Source: Schlesneria sp. DSM 10557 (GTDB lineage: Bacteria > Planctomycetota > Planctomycetia > Planctomycetales > Planctomycetaceae). Taken from it: 64,000 bases of DNA. The DNA lies in the NCBI RefSeq assembly GCF_041860085.1, contig NZ_CP124747.1, forward strand, positions 4,402,001-4,466,000, read 5' to 3'. How positions within the stretch are numbered: the stretch's first letter is position 1; each line of letters begins with the position of its first letter. A program made the position numbers and the translations under genes. Positions 30,747 to 39,263 of this stretch are shown piece after piece. The notes under the pieces are model-generated. The model was not told the DNA's origin and did not search any database. It saw nothing but the letters and a program-made list of their open reading frames with translations.

Positions 30747-31247
30747 ATGTCCGAAGAGCTGTTTGACGTTGTTGACCAGGAAGACCGTGTTCTGTTCCAG
30801 TCGCCACGATCGGTCGTTCACGCCAATCACTGGTTGCATCGCGCAGTCCATATCTTCGTCTTTAATAGTCGCGGCGAACTACTGATCCATCGGCGGTCGG
30901 CCACCAAGGATGAGGCACCCCTGAAGTACACGTCATCGGCATCAGGCCACCTGAGTGCCGGCGAAGACTACGCAACGGCAGCCGTTCGTGAACTGGAAGA
31001 AGAGTTGGGCCTGAAAGCGGACGTCGAGTACTTGGGGATCTTCCCTGCGATGGGAGCCTCCACATCCTACGAGCACAGTGGTTTGTACCGGGCGATAACG
31101 GATGAGACACCGACGTTTGATCCCGAAGAAATTCTGTCAGGCGAGTTCCGCCCCCTCAGCGAAATCCAGTCCATGATCGAACTCGATCGGGACGACTTCA
31201 CTCATTGTTTCCGCGCCCTGTTTCGCTGGTATCTCGAGCGATTCTGA
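30747..31247 (+). CDS. Nudix hydrolase, isopentenyl-diphosphate-isomerase-like
   Basis: A 166-residue protein from the ATG at 30747, which has GGAG 11 nt before it. The Nudix box is intact apart from a Ser where the first conserved Gly region varies (GHLSAGEDYATAAVRELEEELG), so metal binding is expected. The N-terminal part (ELFDVVDQEDRVL, HRAVHIFVFNSRGELLIHRR) resembles the Nudix branch annotated as IPP isomerase-like or YfcD-like, which act on nucleoside or isoprenoid diphosphates. It converges with the symporter gene 77 bp away. Confidence 0.87.
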   Translation: MSEELFDVVDQEDRVLFQSPRSVVHANHWLHRAVHIFVFNSRGELLIHRRSATKDEAPLKYTSSASGHLSAGEDYATAAVRELEEELGLKADVEYLGIFPAMGASTSYEHSGLYRAITDETPTFDPEEILSGEFRPLSEIQSMIELDRDDFTHCFRALFRWYLERF

Positions 31248-31324
31248 GCAACGTCGGACTGCTGGCGCGAAGTCTCTTCGTCAGCGTCCCTGCTCTCGCT
31301 CGCGACAGTGATGACGCGCCGAAA

Positions 31325-32788
31325 TCACTCCCCCGCAGGGTCGCTCACCCCTTGTTCCGGGGGCCCCGGAATGATTGATGGTGTCAGTGATCCGACCAGC
31401 ATCCCGAGAACTGCCGCCGCCAGCCCGAGGAAGTGAGTGGGAACCGATCGGAGTGACGGCCAGGGGATTTGCTCGTGGAAGGACTCTGCGGCAATCCAGA
31501 CCGAGCTGGCCAGAACGATCGAACAAAGCGCCCCCTGCGTTGTGGCGCGGCGCCAGTAGATGCCGCAGCAAAGAGGCACAAAGGCCACGACAAGCGCGGT
31601 CCGAACCCCCGCGACGAGGGTGTCGGAGGGGGAGCCTTTTGCCGCCATCGCCAGCGACGTTGTCACGACCGCGAACGCGAGCAGCACGTAGCGCGCAATC
31701 CAGACACGTTCGGAGGGGGCAATGTTCCTGGTGAAGGGGAACAGGACATTCTCTGTCAGCAGGCTGGCCGATGCGAGCAGCGTGCCGCTGGCGGTGGAGA
31801 GAATCGCGGCGAGGATCGCTCCTGTCAGCAGAACGCGACCCACAGGAGGCAACTCATTCAGCAAGAGGGATATCAGACCCGGTTGCAGCAGTGCCGTCGT
31901 GCCCGCTGGCGAAGGGGAATGGGAACTGTCCAGCAGGTTCTGACCGGCGGCGGCGATCAGGATCAGTACGAATGCCATGCAACTGTAGGCGACGGTCCCC
32001 GCGAGCGTTCCCATCAGCGCGGTACGCTCGTTTTTGGCGCTGGTGATCCGCTGGAAGGCATCCTGCTGGGGAATGAAGCCAAGGGCCACCGTGATGAACG
32101 TCACCAGCGACGTCAGCCACCCGGAGGGACTTGACGGGATCATCAGACCGACTGTCTCGCGCGGGTTCGTGTGCAGCGCGAACTCGCTTCCGTCCCCTGC
32201 TCTTCCCATCAGAGCCGCGACCACCAGCAGTCCCCCCAGGATGACGATGGATTGCAGCAGGTTCGTCAGGCTGATCGCCCACATCCCGCCAAAGAGGGTA
32301 TAGCTGGTGACGATCACGGCCCCGAGCAGGACCGCCTGGTGCAGCATCACGTCGGGGATGAACGCTTCAATGACAATCCCCAGAGCTAGAAACTGAGCGG
32401 CCATCAATCCCACATACGATCCTGTCAGGCTGATCGACGTGATCCACTCGACCGTTCTGCTATACCGAATCTTGAAGTAGTCGCCGATGGTCCCGAGTTG
32501 CCGTTGGTAGAACGCAGGCCGGAAAAAGAACGCGAACAGCAAGAGCGAGGTGGCGGTCCCCAGTGAGGCCGCTGCAGTCGCCGGAAAGTGGGTCGAAGAC
32601 GAGGTTGACGAAAACAGACGAACTGCGTCGGTCCCAATCCAGCCCATGAAGACGCAGGCCACGCTCAAGAAAAAGGGAAGCGATCGACCGGCGATCGTAA
32701 AGTCTTTCACCTGTCGGACGCGTGTCGAGGCGTAGCCTCCCAGCACGAAGGTGATTGCTGCAAAGATCAGCAGAGCGACAAGCTGCAT
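31325..32788 (-). CDS. sodium:solute symporter (SSS family)
   Basis: A 487-residue polytopic protein of the SSS family, which couples Na+ entry to uptake of a sugar, amino acid or carboxylate. Family marks are GGYASTRVRQVKDFTIAGRS near the N-terminus, GTIGDYFKIRYS and, in helix 8, SGTLLASASLLTENV. I start at the ATG at 32788 because GGAG lies 6 nt before it; the ATG at 32800 has a ribosome site too close to it. The solute is not identifiable. It is followed upstream by the antiporter gene on the same strand, about 100 nt away. Confidence 0.87.
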   Translation of the reverse strand: MQLVALLIFAAITFVLGGYASTRVRQVKDFTIAGRSLPFFLSVACVFMGWIGTDAVRLFSSTSSSTHFPATAAASLGTATSLLLFAFFFRPAFYQRQLGTIGDYFKIRYSRTVEWITSISLTGSYVGLMAAQFLALGIVIEAFIPDVMLHQAVLLGAVIVTSYTLFGGMWAISLTNLLQSIVILGGLLVVAALMGRAGDGSEFALHTNPRETVGLMIPSSPSGWLTSLVTFITVALGFIPQQDAFQRITSAKNERTALMGTLAGTVAYSCMAFVLILIAAAGQNLLDSSHSPSPAGTTALLQPGLISLLLNELPPVGRVLLTGAILAAILSTASGTLLASASLLTENVLFPFTRNIAPSERVWIARYVLLAFAVVTTSLAMAAKGSPSDTLVAGVRTALVVAFVPLCCGIYWRRATTQGALCSIVLASSVWIAAESFHEQIPWPSLRSVPTHFLGLAAAVLGMLVGSLTPSIIPGPPEQGVSDPAGE

Positions 32789-32899
32789 TCTCAACTCCAT
32801 TCCTGTCGACAGCGGATGTCACTGGTCTGTGGCCCGTACTTCATAGGACATCGCTCACGAGTGACAAACTCTGCCACCCGGGATGCAGAGACAGCGGCA

Positions 32900-34348
32900 T
32901 CACTGAGCTGGTGTGACCGCGGCTCTCTGATGGCGTAACAGAGACCAGTTCAGGAGTGGTGGCGCCAGGAACGTTGTCACCATCACCATGACCACGACGG
33001 CCGAGTAGACTCCGGCGTCGATGATCGGGATGCCGTTCGAGACCAGCCCTTGACCGATCGCGGCGAAAATCAGTCCGACTTCCCCCCGAGGGATCATGCC
33101 GAATCCGACGCTCAGTCGATCGATCCCCCGTTCGAGAACTCCGGCCGCACAGGCCATTTTCCCGAGAATGGCTGCGATCGTGATGCCCGCGGCCAGACCC
33201 AGTGTGCCCGGGTTCAGGAAGCTGCGCAGGTCGACTTGAAAACCCATCATCACAAAGAAAATGGGGACCAGAAGCGTGGTCACGGGCAAGACCCATTCTT
33301 CCAGCGAACGTTCGTCCGGTCGCTGCAATGCTCGGTAGTGCTTTTCGTCCAGGATCATTCCTGCGGCGAATGCACCAACAATTGGAGCCAGTCCCATCTG
33401 ACTGGAAAGCCACGAAAGTCCGAAGCAGAAGGCAAGTCCCGTGATCATCAGCATGCCGTTCACCCGCAGCAAAGCAGCGATCCGGAAAAGATAAGGACTG
33501 AGCCAGTCACCCAGAATCACGCTGCCGAACAGGAAAACCAGGGCCTTGCCGACGATCAGAGCAACTTCAGATAGATTGGCCGATCCCTGCACGATCACCG
33601 CTTGCACGACAGCCAGCAGGACCAGACCCAGCACGTCGTCGATGACCGCGGCACCCAGCACAACCTTGGCGACCTTCGTGTCACTCTTCCCCAGGTCTTT
33701 GAACACCCGCGCCGTAATGCCGACGCTCGTCGCCGACAGGGTCGCTCCCAGAAACATGTGGACGTGCCATGAGTGATCCGGCAGCAGCAGTTGTCCCGCG
33801 AACCAGCCGAGTCCAAACGGGGCCACGACACCCAGGACTGCCACGGCGAGAGAGGACCAGCCGACCGTCAGCATCTGGCCGACACTCGATTCCAGTCCCA
33901 CTTCGAACAACAACAGAATCACGCCGATCCGTGCCAGCATGTCCATGGTCGTTGCCACGAGATTGGTTGAGTGTGAATCCCCTGCGTGGACTGCGGCCGG
34001 GCGCAAGAACTCCAGTTGATCCCAGCCGACGAGAATCAGGTTTCCCAGCAGGACCCCGACCAGCAGTTCCCCCAGAACCGCAGGTTGCTTCAGACGTGTT
34101 GCCAGCGCTCCCGCCAGTTTGGCGGTGACGAGCACAAGCAACAGACCCAGCAGCATCGGGGTGACGGGGTCTTCGTGAGAGGTCCCATGAGCCTGTGCTG
34201 CGGCCCCCGCATCCGTGGCGTGAGTTTCCCCGGATGCTGCCGCCGGCACGGGGACGGAACCTTCCGCCAGACTCGTCCGACCCGCTGCCGCCAGGATCAG
34301 TGCACACAACAACAGAAAGACAAAGCTGGAACAGAAGCGGGGAAGCAT
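32900..34348 (-). CDS. cation:proton antiporter (CPA2, KefB/Na+-H+ exchanger-like)
   Basis: A 482-residue membrane protein of the monovalent cation/proton antiporter-2 family. An N-terminal signal-like helix and a His/Ala/Thr-rich linker of about 40 residues precede the transport domain. The domain has the family pattern: KQPAVLGELLVGVLLG, LLLFEVGLESSV, and the paired Asp region GAAVIDDVLGLVLL. A trailing TrkA-N/KefB regulatory domain is absent. It exchanges Na+ or K+ for H+. A NhaR-type regulator is encoded 0.8 kb away, which supports Na+ as the cation. Confidence 0.88.
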   Translation of the reverse strand: MLPRFCSSFVFLLLCALILAAAGRTSLAEGSVPVPAAASGETHATDAGAAAQAHGTSHEDPVTPMLLGLLLVLVTAKLAGALATRLKQPAVLGELLVGVLLGNLILVGWDQLEFLRPAAVHAGDSHSTNLVATTMDMLARIGVILLLFEVGLESSVGQMLTVGWSSLAVAVLGVVAPFGLGWFAGQLLLPDHSWHVHMFLGATLSATSVGITARVFKDLGKSDTKVAKVVLGAAVIDDVLGLVLLAVVQAVIVQGSANLSEVALIVGKALVFLFGSVILGDWLSPYLFRIAALLRVNGMLMITGLAFCFGLSWLSSQMGLAPIVGAFAAGMILDEKHYRALQRPDERSLEEWVLPVTTLLVPIFFVMMGFQVDLRSFLNPGTLGLAAGITIAAILGKMACAAGVLERGIDRLSVGFGMIPRGEVGLIFAAIGQGLVSNGIPIIDAGVYSAVVVMVMVTTFLAPPLLNWSLLRHQRAAVTPAQ

Positions 34349-34551
34349 GGGCAGGCTTTCGACGATGGGGAGTGGCAGAGGTCACTCAATCCCGGAACGC
34401 AATCACGCTCGGGATGACGTGGGGGGCGGCAGACCTGCGGAGCGAAAAACATGTCAGGGGTGGTTCTGCTTGCAGAATGACACCCCCCGGATGCTCAATG
34501 TAAAGAGGGCAACGAAGTGACGTATGCAGGAACCCGACACAGGACCTTCCA

Positions 34552-34902
34552 TTAACGGAGGTGGTTGCCGACAATGTTCGCCAGGATCCAGACGACGACA
34601 CCACCGGTCAGAAAGCTGAACGAATAAGTTCGTAATTGTGCTTCTGTCGTCGGCTCACCGTTGGAGTTCGACGTATCACCCGCGTTGTAGGTCAACCACC
34701 GCGCACCGACCGTCACGGCAAGGATGATCAGAAACGCGAGATCGGTCCCTGCGATCCAGCCGTCACGTCGCTGCAGCATCGACATGACAAGGAATCCCAG
34801 TACGACGGGGCCGGCGAACAGCCAGGCAACGCGGCCAGTCAGCACCCAAAGTGAGGTGATAGGGCGGATCGCGCCATTCGGCGTTTGGATCTTTTCGGCC
34901 AT
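34552..34902 (-). CDS. small membrane protein between antiporter and nhaR
   Basis: A 116-residue protein with three hydrophobic segments: VAWLFAGPVVLGFLVMSML near residues 25-43, LAFLIILAVTVGARWL near 55-70 and SFLTGGVVVWILANIV near 95-110. It lies 200 bp upstream of the antiporter gene on the same strand and 260 bp from the divergent nhaR. I do not recognise the family. It may belong with the antiporter under NhaR control, but that is inferred only from position. Confidence 0.7.
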   Translation of the reverse strand: MAEKIQTPNGAIRPITSLWVLTGRVAWLFAGPVVLGFLVMSMLQRRDGWIAGTDLAFLIILAVTVGARWLTYNAGDTSNSNGEPTTEAQLRTYSFSFLTGGVVVWILANIVGNHLR

Positions 34903-35166
34903 TTCTGTGTACCTTGTCTCGAGCAGATGAATGATTTCGCGTTCGACCCAGCGGGATCACTGGGCCGGGCGCGTTCAAGGAATGGGATGAGCCGATCGGA
35001 TGGAAGCGGCCCGGACATGGTTCAGATGCCCTGCAGCGACAACGATTCAGCAGCTCAACGTCGCGTCGACGACATTCACCTCGAATCTTATGTTGATTGC
35101 AGAAATGACGTCTAATCGATATGAGTCGATCGAAAGATAGAAAAACTCTATGTAAGCAGCGGTGCG

Positions 35167-36066
35167 ATGAATCAACTTAACTACCAGCATCTGTTCTATT
35201 TCTGGACCGTGGCTCGCGAAGGGACCATCTCCAAAGCCTGTAAGGTGCTGTTCCTGACCCAGCCGACGATCAGCGCCCAGCTCAGGTCACTGGAACGTGC
35301 CGCAGGTGCAAAGTTGTTCGATCGTGTGGGGCGGCATCTGGTCCTCACCGAAACCGGGCACGTCGTCTACCGTTATGCTGAAGAGATCTTCTCGCTGGGA
35401 CGCGAACTGCAGCACACACTCAAGGGAAAGGTGCCGGGGCAGGCTCGTCGACTGGTCGTCGGCATCGCGGATGTCCTGCCCCGACTGATTGCGTATCAAC
35501 TGCTGGAACCGGTACTCAGCCTGCCGGAACCTGTGCAGTTGATTTGTCACGATGACAAGACAGAGAAGTTGCTTGCACGCCTGGCGATTAATGAGCTCGA
35601 CGTGGTCCTCTCGGATGTTCCGGCCAGCCCATTTGTGAATGTGCGAGCGTTCAATCATTCGCTGGGTGAATGCGGTGTCTCACTGATGGCCTCGGCCGAC
35701 CTGGCCTCCAGGTTCCGTCGTGGTTTCCCCAAGTCGCTCAACGGTGCGCCATTCCTGTTGCCGATGGAGGGAAGTTCGCTCCGCCGCTCGCTGGAGCAAT
35801 GGTTTGATGAACAGGAAATTCGTCCCACGATTCGGGGGCAGTTTGGTGATTGCGACTTGTTCGAGGTGTTCGGCGCGGTCGGGATGGGAATCTTTGCGGT
35901 CCCGTCGGTGGTGGAAAAGAATGTGATTGAGCAGCACCACGTCAAAGTGCTCGCCCGCATCGCCTCGATCAAGGAGCGATTCTTCGCGATCTCGCTGGAG
36001 AAACGGCTGAAACACGCGGCCGTGGTGGCGATTACCGACAGTGCCCGCAGGCGACTGTCGGACTGA
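35167..36066 (+). CDS. nhaR: LysR-type regulator NhaR
   Basis: A 299-residue LysR-family activator. The winged HTH fills residues 1-65 (NYQHLFYFWTVAREGTISKA, then LTQPTISAQLRSLERAAGAKLF). The start (NYQHLFYFW) and the effector domain (VADVLPRL, LGECGVSLMAS, FGDCDLFEVFGAVGMGIFA) follow the E. coli NhaR layout closely. NhaR senses Na+ and activates antiporter genes. Here it is divergent from the small membrane protein and the CPA2 antiporter rather than from nhaA. The 264-bp gap before it should hold LysR-type operators. A hairpin lies between its stop and the convergent glnA. Confidence 0.9.
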   Translation: MNQLNYQHLFYFWTVAREGTISKACKVLFLTQPTISAQLRSLERAAGAKLFDRVGRHLVLTETGHVVYRYAEEIFSLGRELQHTLKGKVPGQARRLVVGIADVLPRLIAYQLLEPVLSLPEPVQLICHDDKTEKLLARLAINELDVVLSDVPASPFVNVRAFNHSLGECGVSLMASADLASRFRRGFPKSLNGAPFLLPMEGSSLRRSLEQWFDEQEIRPTIRGQFGDCDLFEVFGAVGMGIFAVPSVVEKNVIEQHHVKVLARIASIKERFFAISLEKRLKHAAVVAITDSARRRLSD

Positions 36067-36125
36067 CGCCCGACGTCGTTGTCAATTGCGGTACCGGCCG
36101 CCCGATTCACGCACCTGGGGGGACT

Positions 36126-36143
36126 GACCGGCGTTGGCCGGTC
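36126..36143. terminator. hairpin between convergent nhaR and glnA
   Basis: Perfect 7-bp GC-rich stem (GACCGGC/GCCGGTC) with a 4-nt loop, 60 nt after the nhaR stop and 22 nt after the glnA stop on the other strand. It may end both transcripts, although neither side has a strong T-run. Confidence 0.5.
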
Positions 36144-36164
36144 CCTGAAACGGAATCCGTCGCG

Positions 36165-37586
36165 TCAGATGTCGTAGTACATGGCGAATTCGAAGGGATG
36201 CGGCCGCTGGCGTAGTGCTTCGACTTCTTTCTCTGTCTTGTACCAGATCCAGGTATCGATCACGTCTTCCGTGAAGACATCTCCCCGTAACAGGAATTCG
36301 TGGTCGCGGCGCAGGGCGTCCAGAGCTTCTTCCAGAGACGCCGGTGTTTTCGGAACATCCTTCAGTTCGTCGGGGGCGAGATCGTAGATGTCCTTGTCGA
36401 GCGGCCGACCGGGATCAATCCGCCGCTGAATTCCGTCGATCGCCGCCATCAGCATCGCGGACATCGCCAGATAGCCGTTCGAAGAGGAATCCGGACAGCG
36501 GAATTCAAATCGCTTGTTCTCGGGGCTGGGCGTATGGACGGGGATGCGAATCGCGGCCGACCGGTTTCGGCTGCTGTAGGTCAGGTTGATCGGGGCTTCA
36601 AACCCGGGAATCAGGCGCTTGTAGCTGTTCGTGGTGGGGCAACAGATGGCCATCAGCGCGGCAGCATGCTTCAGGATGCCGCCGATGGCGTGCATCGCGA
36701 TGTCAGAGAGACCGGCGTAACCCGATCCAGCAAAGAGGTTTGTGCCGTTCTTCCAGAGCGAGAAGTGCAGATGCAGTCCCGAACCGTTGTCGTTCCAGAG
36801 CGGCTTGGGCATGAACGTCGCCGATTTCCCGTGTCGTGCAGCGACATTTTTGACAATGTATTTGTAGAGCAGCAGGTTATCGGCCGTGTTGATGAGCGAT
36901 GCGTATTTCATGTCGATTTCGCATTGCCCACCCGAGGCGACCTCGTGGTGCTGCGCTTCGACTTCAACGCCGCAATCCTGCAGCATCAGCATCATTTCCG
37001 TGCGGACGTTCTGAAGAGTGTCCGTCGGCGGAACGGGAAAATACCCCTCTTTGTGACGGATCTTGTAGCCCTTGTTACCGGACGGCTCCTGCCGCCCCCG
37101 GTTCCACTGCCCCTCGATGCTGTCGACGTGGTAGTAGGCTTCGTGTTCGTTCTGGTCAAAGCGAACATCGTCAAAAATAAAGAACTCTGCCTCGGGGCCG
37201 AAGAAGGCGGCATCCGCCAGGCCCGTCAGCTTCATGTAGTTTTCTGCTTTTCGGGCAACATTGCGCGGATCTTTGGCATAATCTTCCCGAGTGATCGGAT
37301 CCTGAATGTTGCAGGTCATGACCAGCGTCTGCGGCATGAACGGATCGACGAATGCGGTCGCTGCTGCTGGAACAACGAGCATGTCGCTTTCGTTGATCGA
37401 CTGCCAGCCCCGGATGGACGAGCCGTCGAAACTGAACCCCTCTTCGAACGACTTTTCGCTCAGTGCCGTTACGGGAATCGTGAAATGCTTCTGCGTTCCG
37501 GGGAAGTCCATGAACCGCAGGTCCACGGCGCGAAGGTCTTTCTGGCGACACAGTGCCAGCACTTCTCGAGGGGTCAACACATGCAC
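36165..37586 (-). CDS. glnA: glutamine synthetase, type I
   Basis: A 473-residue type I glutamine synthetase, which makes glutamine from glutamate, ammonia and ATP in a dodecamer. Hallmarks are FDGSSIRGWQSINESDM near the N-terminus, the first metal site (FFGPEAEFFIFDD), the ATP region NGSGLHLHFSLWKNG and NRSAAIRIP. The segment YDLAPDELKDVPKTPASLEE keeps the Tyr that is adenylylated in the enterobacterial enzyme, so control by GlnE is possible. A sigma-54-like promoter lies 58 nt upstream of the start. Confidence 0.97.
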   Translation of the reverse strand: MHVLTPREVLALCRQKDLRAVDLRFMDFPGTQKHFTIPVTALSEKSFEEGFSFDGSSIRGWQSINESDMLVVPAAATAFVDPFMPQTLVMTCNIQDPITREDYAKDPRNVARKAENYMKLTGLADAAFFGPEAEFFIFDDVRFDQNEHEAYYHVDSIEGQWNRGRQEPSGNKGYKIRHKEGYFPVPPTDTLQNVRTEMMLMLQDCGVEVEAQHHEVASGGQCEIDMKYASLINTADNLLLYKYIVKNVAARHGKSATFMPKPLWNDNGSGLHLHFSLWKNGTNLFAGSGYAGLSDIAMHAIGGILKHAAALMAICCPTTNSYKRLIPGFEAPINLTYSSRNRSAAIRIPVHTPSPENKRFEFRCPDSSSNGYLAMSAMLMAAIDGIQRRIDPGRPLDKDIYDLAPDELKDVPKTPASLEEALDALRRDHEFLLRGDVFTEDVIDTWIWYKTEKEVEALRQRPHPFEFAMYYDI

Positions 37587-37643
37587 GAGGGAAATCTCCG
37601 CAGAGCGAGCGCGGGTCTCAAAATCACACTTCCTGCCACACTA

Positions 37644-37659
37644 TGCAAACCCGATGCCG
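37644..37659 (-). promoter_or_regulatory. sigma-54-like promoter for glnA
   Basis: Read on the minus strand the 16 bases are CGGCATCGGGTTTGCA. They match the -24/-12 consensus at GGCA and TTTGCA. The invariant GG (37658-37657) and GC (37646-37645) are exactly 10 nt apart. The predicted transcription start is near 37633, giving a leader of about 47 nt. Nitrogen-regulated sigma-54 control of glnA is well known in other bacteria. Confidence 0.6.
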
Positions 37660-37773
37660 ACGGCAAGACGCTTCGTAACACAAATCCCAGAGACGATTTT
37701 GGGAAGGACGCCGCGATCGTGCCAAGTTTATGAACACAAGTGCCGCGTTTGCAGTCATTTGCGGACTGAATCG

Positions 37774-38757
37774 CTAGGCGGCCCGCCGCAAAGCCGTGGC
37801 CGTTGCGGTAAATCCGACACAACAGGAACAGGTGCCGTCTGGCGTGAGTGGCCCTGGAGCGTTCAGCGTGCGTCGGACCGTCAGCCGGGCTCCAAACGGA
37901 AAGGTGGCAGCGACCCGGATTTCCAGTCCGAGACCATCCAGATCCTCGGTGACCACGTCGGGAACGCCTTGAAATGCGGGGCAGAACGAGAGATGGACGA
38001 TCACATCCCGCTCGCCCGGTGCGAATTCGACCCGAACTCCGCCAGCAATCTGGTCGTAGTCGCTCGTTCGGGATCTCCGGAGCCACTGGACCACGTCCCG
38101 CGAGACTTCTTCCTCGCCCATTTCTTCGACTTCCTCGTCATCCAGATCCGGATGGGAGGGAGCCAGAATCGACGGCAGGGTTCCGGCGAACGGGGGCTCG
38201 GCCGAACTGTCCGGGGCGACTTCCTCCGCCGTTTTCCGGGTGGCTTCTGCGGGAACAGACGGGGGAGCAGTCATCGGTTTCCCAATCGGGTCTGCCGTGC
38301 AGTTCTGATCAGTTTGACCTGCCTGCGTGCTGAGAATCTGAGTGCGGAGATCCTGATCGGCAGGAATTGTGGATCGCCCCTGGAAGGGAAAACCCGTTCC
38401 GCTGGAACGGGCCATCGCCACGAATCCCGGTGCGGTCACACTCACCGCCGCCATCAGCGTTCTGATCGCCGGGGCATCCCACGCGGTCAGCCGCAGCGAC
38501 CAGAGCAGAGGAATGATCAGCGCGATCGAGATGGCCATGCCGGTGAAGTACGGCGTGGCCGGTACCTGGCGGGAGTTCCTCTGATCGACCAGCAGCAGCA
38601 TCAGTCCGCTGAGCAGCGAGACGACGATGATCAGGACGAATGAAACGACGAACGGGAGCGTCGCGTCGCACAGACAGATCGCGGCCAGGAGCGACGACCA
38701 GACCCCAACGGCCAATGTCCGTCGCGAGTCCTTCAGTCCCAGTCCGTTTGAATCCAT
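37774..38757 (-). CDS. four-helix membrane protein with soluble C-terminal domain
   Basis: About 327 residues from the ATG at 38757. A much longer frame upstream is not protein-like and overlaps the promoter region. Four hydrophobic segments fill the first 130 residues (TLAVGVWSSLLAAICLC, FVVSFVLIIVVSLLSG and two more). An acidic linker (DDEEVEEMGEEE) leads to a C-terminal domain of about 115 residues with beta character (GGVRVEFAPGERDVIVHLSF) and a Cys pair near the end (GTCSCCVGF). I do not recognise the family. It is on the same strand as glnA but upstream of the glnA promoter. Confidence 0.7.
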   Translation of the reverse strand: MDSNGLGLKDSRRTLAVGVWSSLLAAICLCDATLPFVVSFVLIIVVSLLSGLMLLLVDQRNSRQVPATPYFTGMAISIALIIPLLWSLRLTAWDAPAIRTLMAAVSVTAPGFVAMARSSGTGFPFQGRSTIPADQDLRTQILSTQAGQTDQNCTADPIGKPMTAPPSVPAEATRKTAEEVAPDSSAEPPFAGTLPSILAPSHPDLDDEEVEEMGEEEVSRDVVQWLRRSRTSDYDQIAGGVRVEFAPGERDVIVHLSFCPAFQGVPDVVTEDLDGLGLEIRVAATFPFGARLTVRRTLNAPGPLTPDGTCSCCVGFTATATALRRAA

Positions 38758-39263
38758 TTCCACTTGCCCGATTCCACCACGCCCATCCAGAATGTTGCGG
38801 CAGGATTCTAGCGGAAAAACGCCCCTTCCGGCGAGATGAGTCTCGGAGAGCGATTCAATGGGTGCTGATGTGGGAACATCATTTTGAGGCCCCCTTTCCT
38901 GTCGCGGTTTTTTCTCTTCAGACCGAACGTTTCCCGCATGGAAACGGGGCGGCGACCTGAAAAAAGAGGGGAATCGTGGACCCCTTCCAGCCGTTCCTGT
39001 CAGTTTGGGGCTTGTGTGGAAATCTGCCGAGGCGCTATGTGATCGGAAAAGTGTGAGAACTGTGAGAGCGAAACCGTGAGGACAAAGACGCGGACAGGTG
39101 GTCCGGCACCGGCAGGCATGGGACGCGATCCGCACAAATCTCACTGGGGAACCACGCGGGAAAACCGTTCTGAAGAGCGGTTTTGGAAAGAATGGGAGTC
39201 CGTCTTTTGGTACAAACGGGTCTGAAAATTGATTGAACTGTCCAAACGAAGGCCTACCGTCAC
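38758..39263. other. divergent promoter region, no gene seen
   Basis: About 500 bp between the divergent four-helix membrane protein and Hsp70 genes. It has A- and G-rich runs but no frame I can support. The promoters of both genes should lie here. Confidence 0.45.

Noticed and set aside
36300..37733. 477-codon plus-strand frame opposite glnA
   Set aside because: Antisense to a certain glutamine synthetase; its composition is not protein-like.
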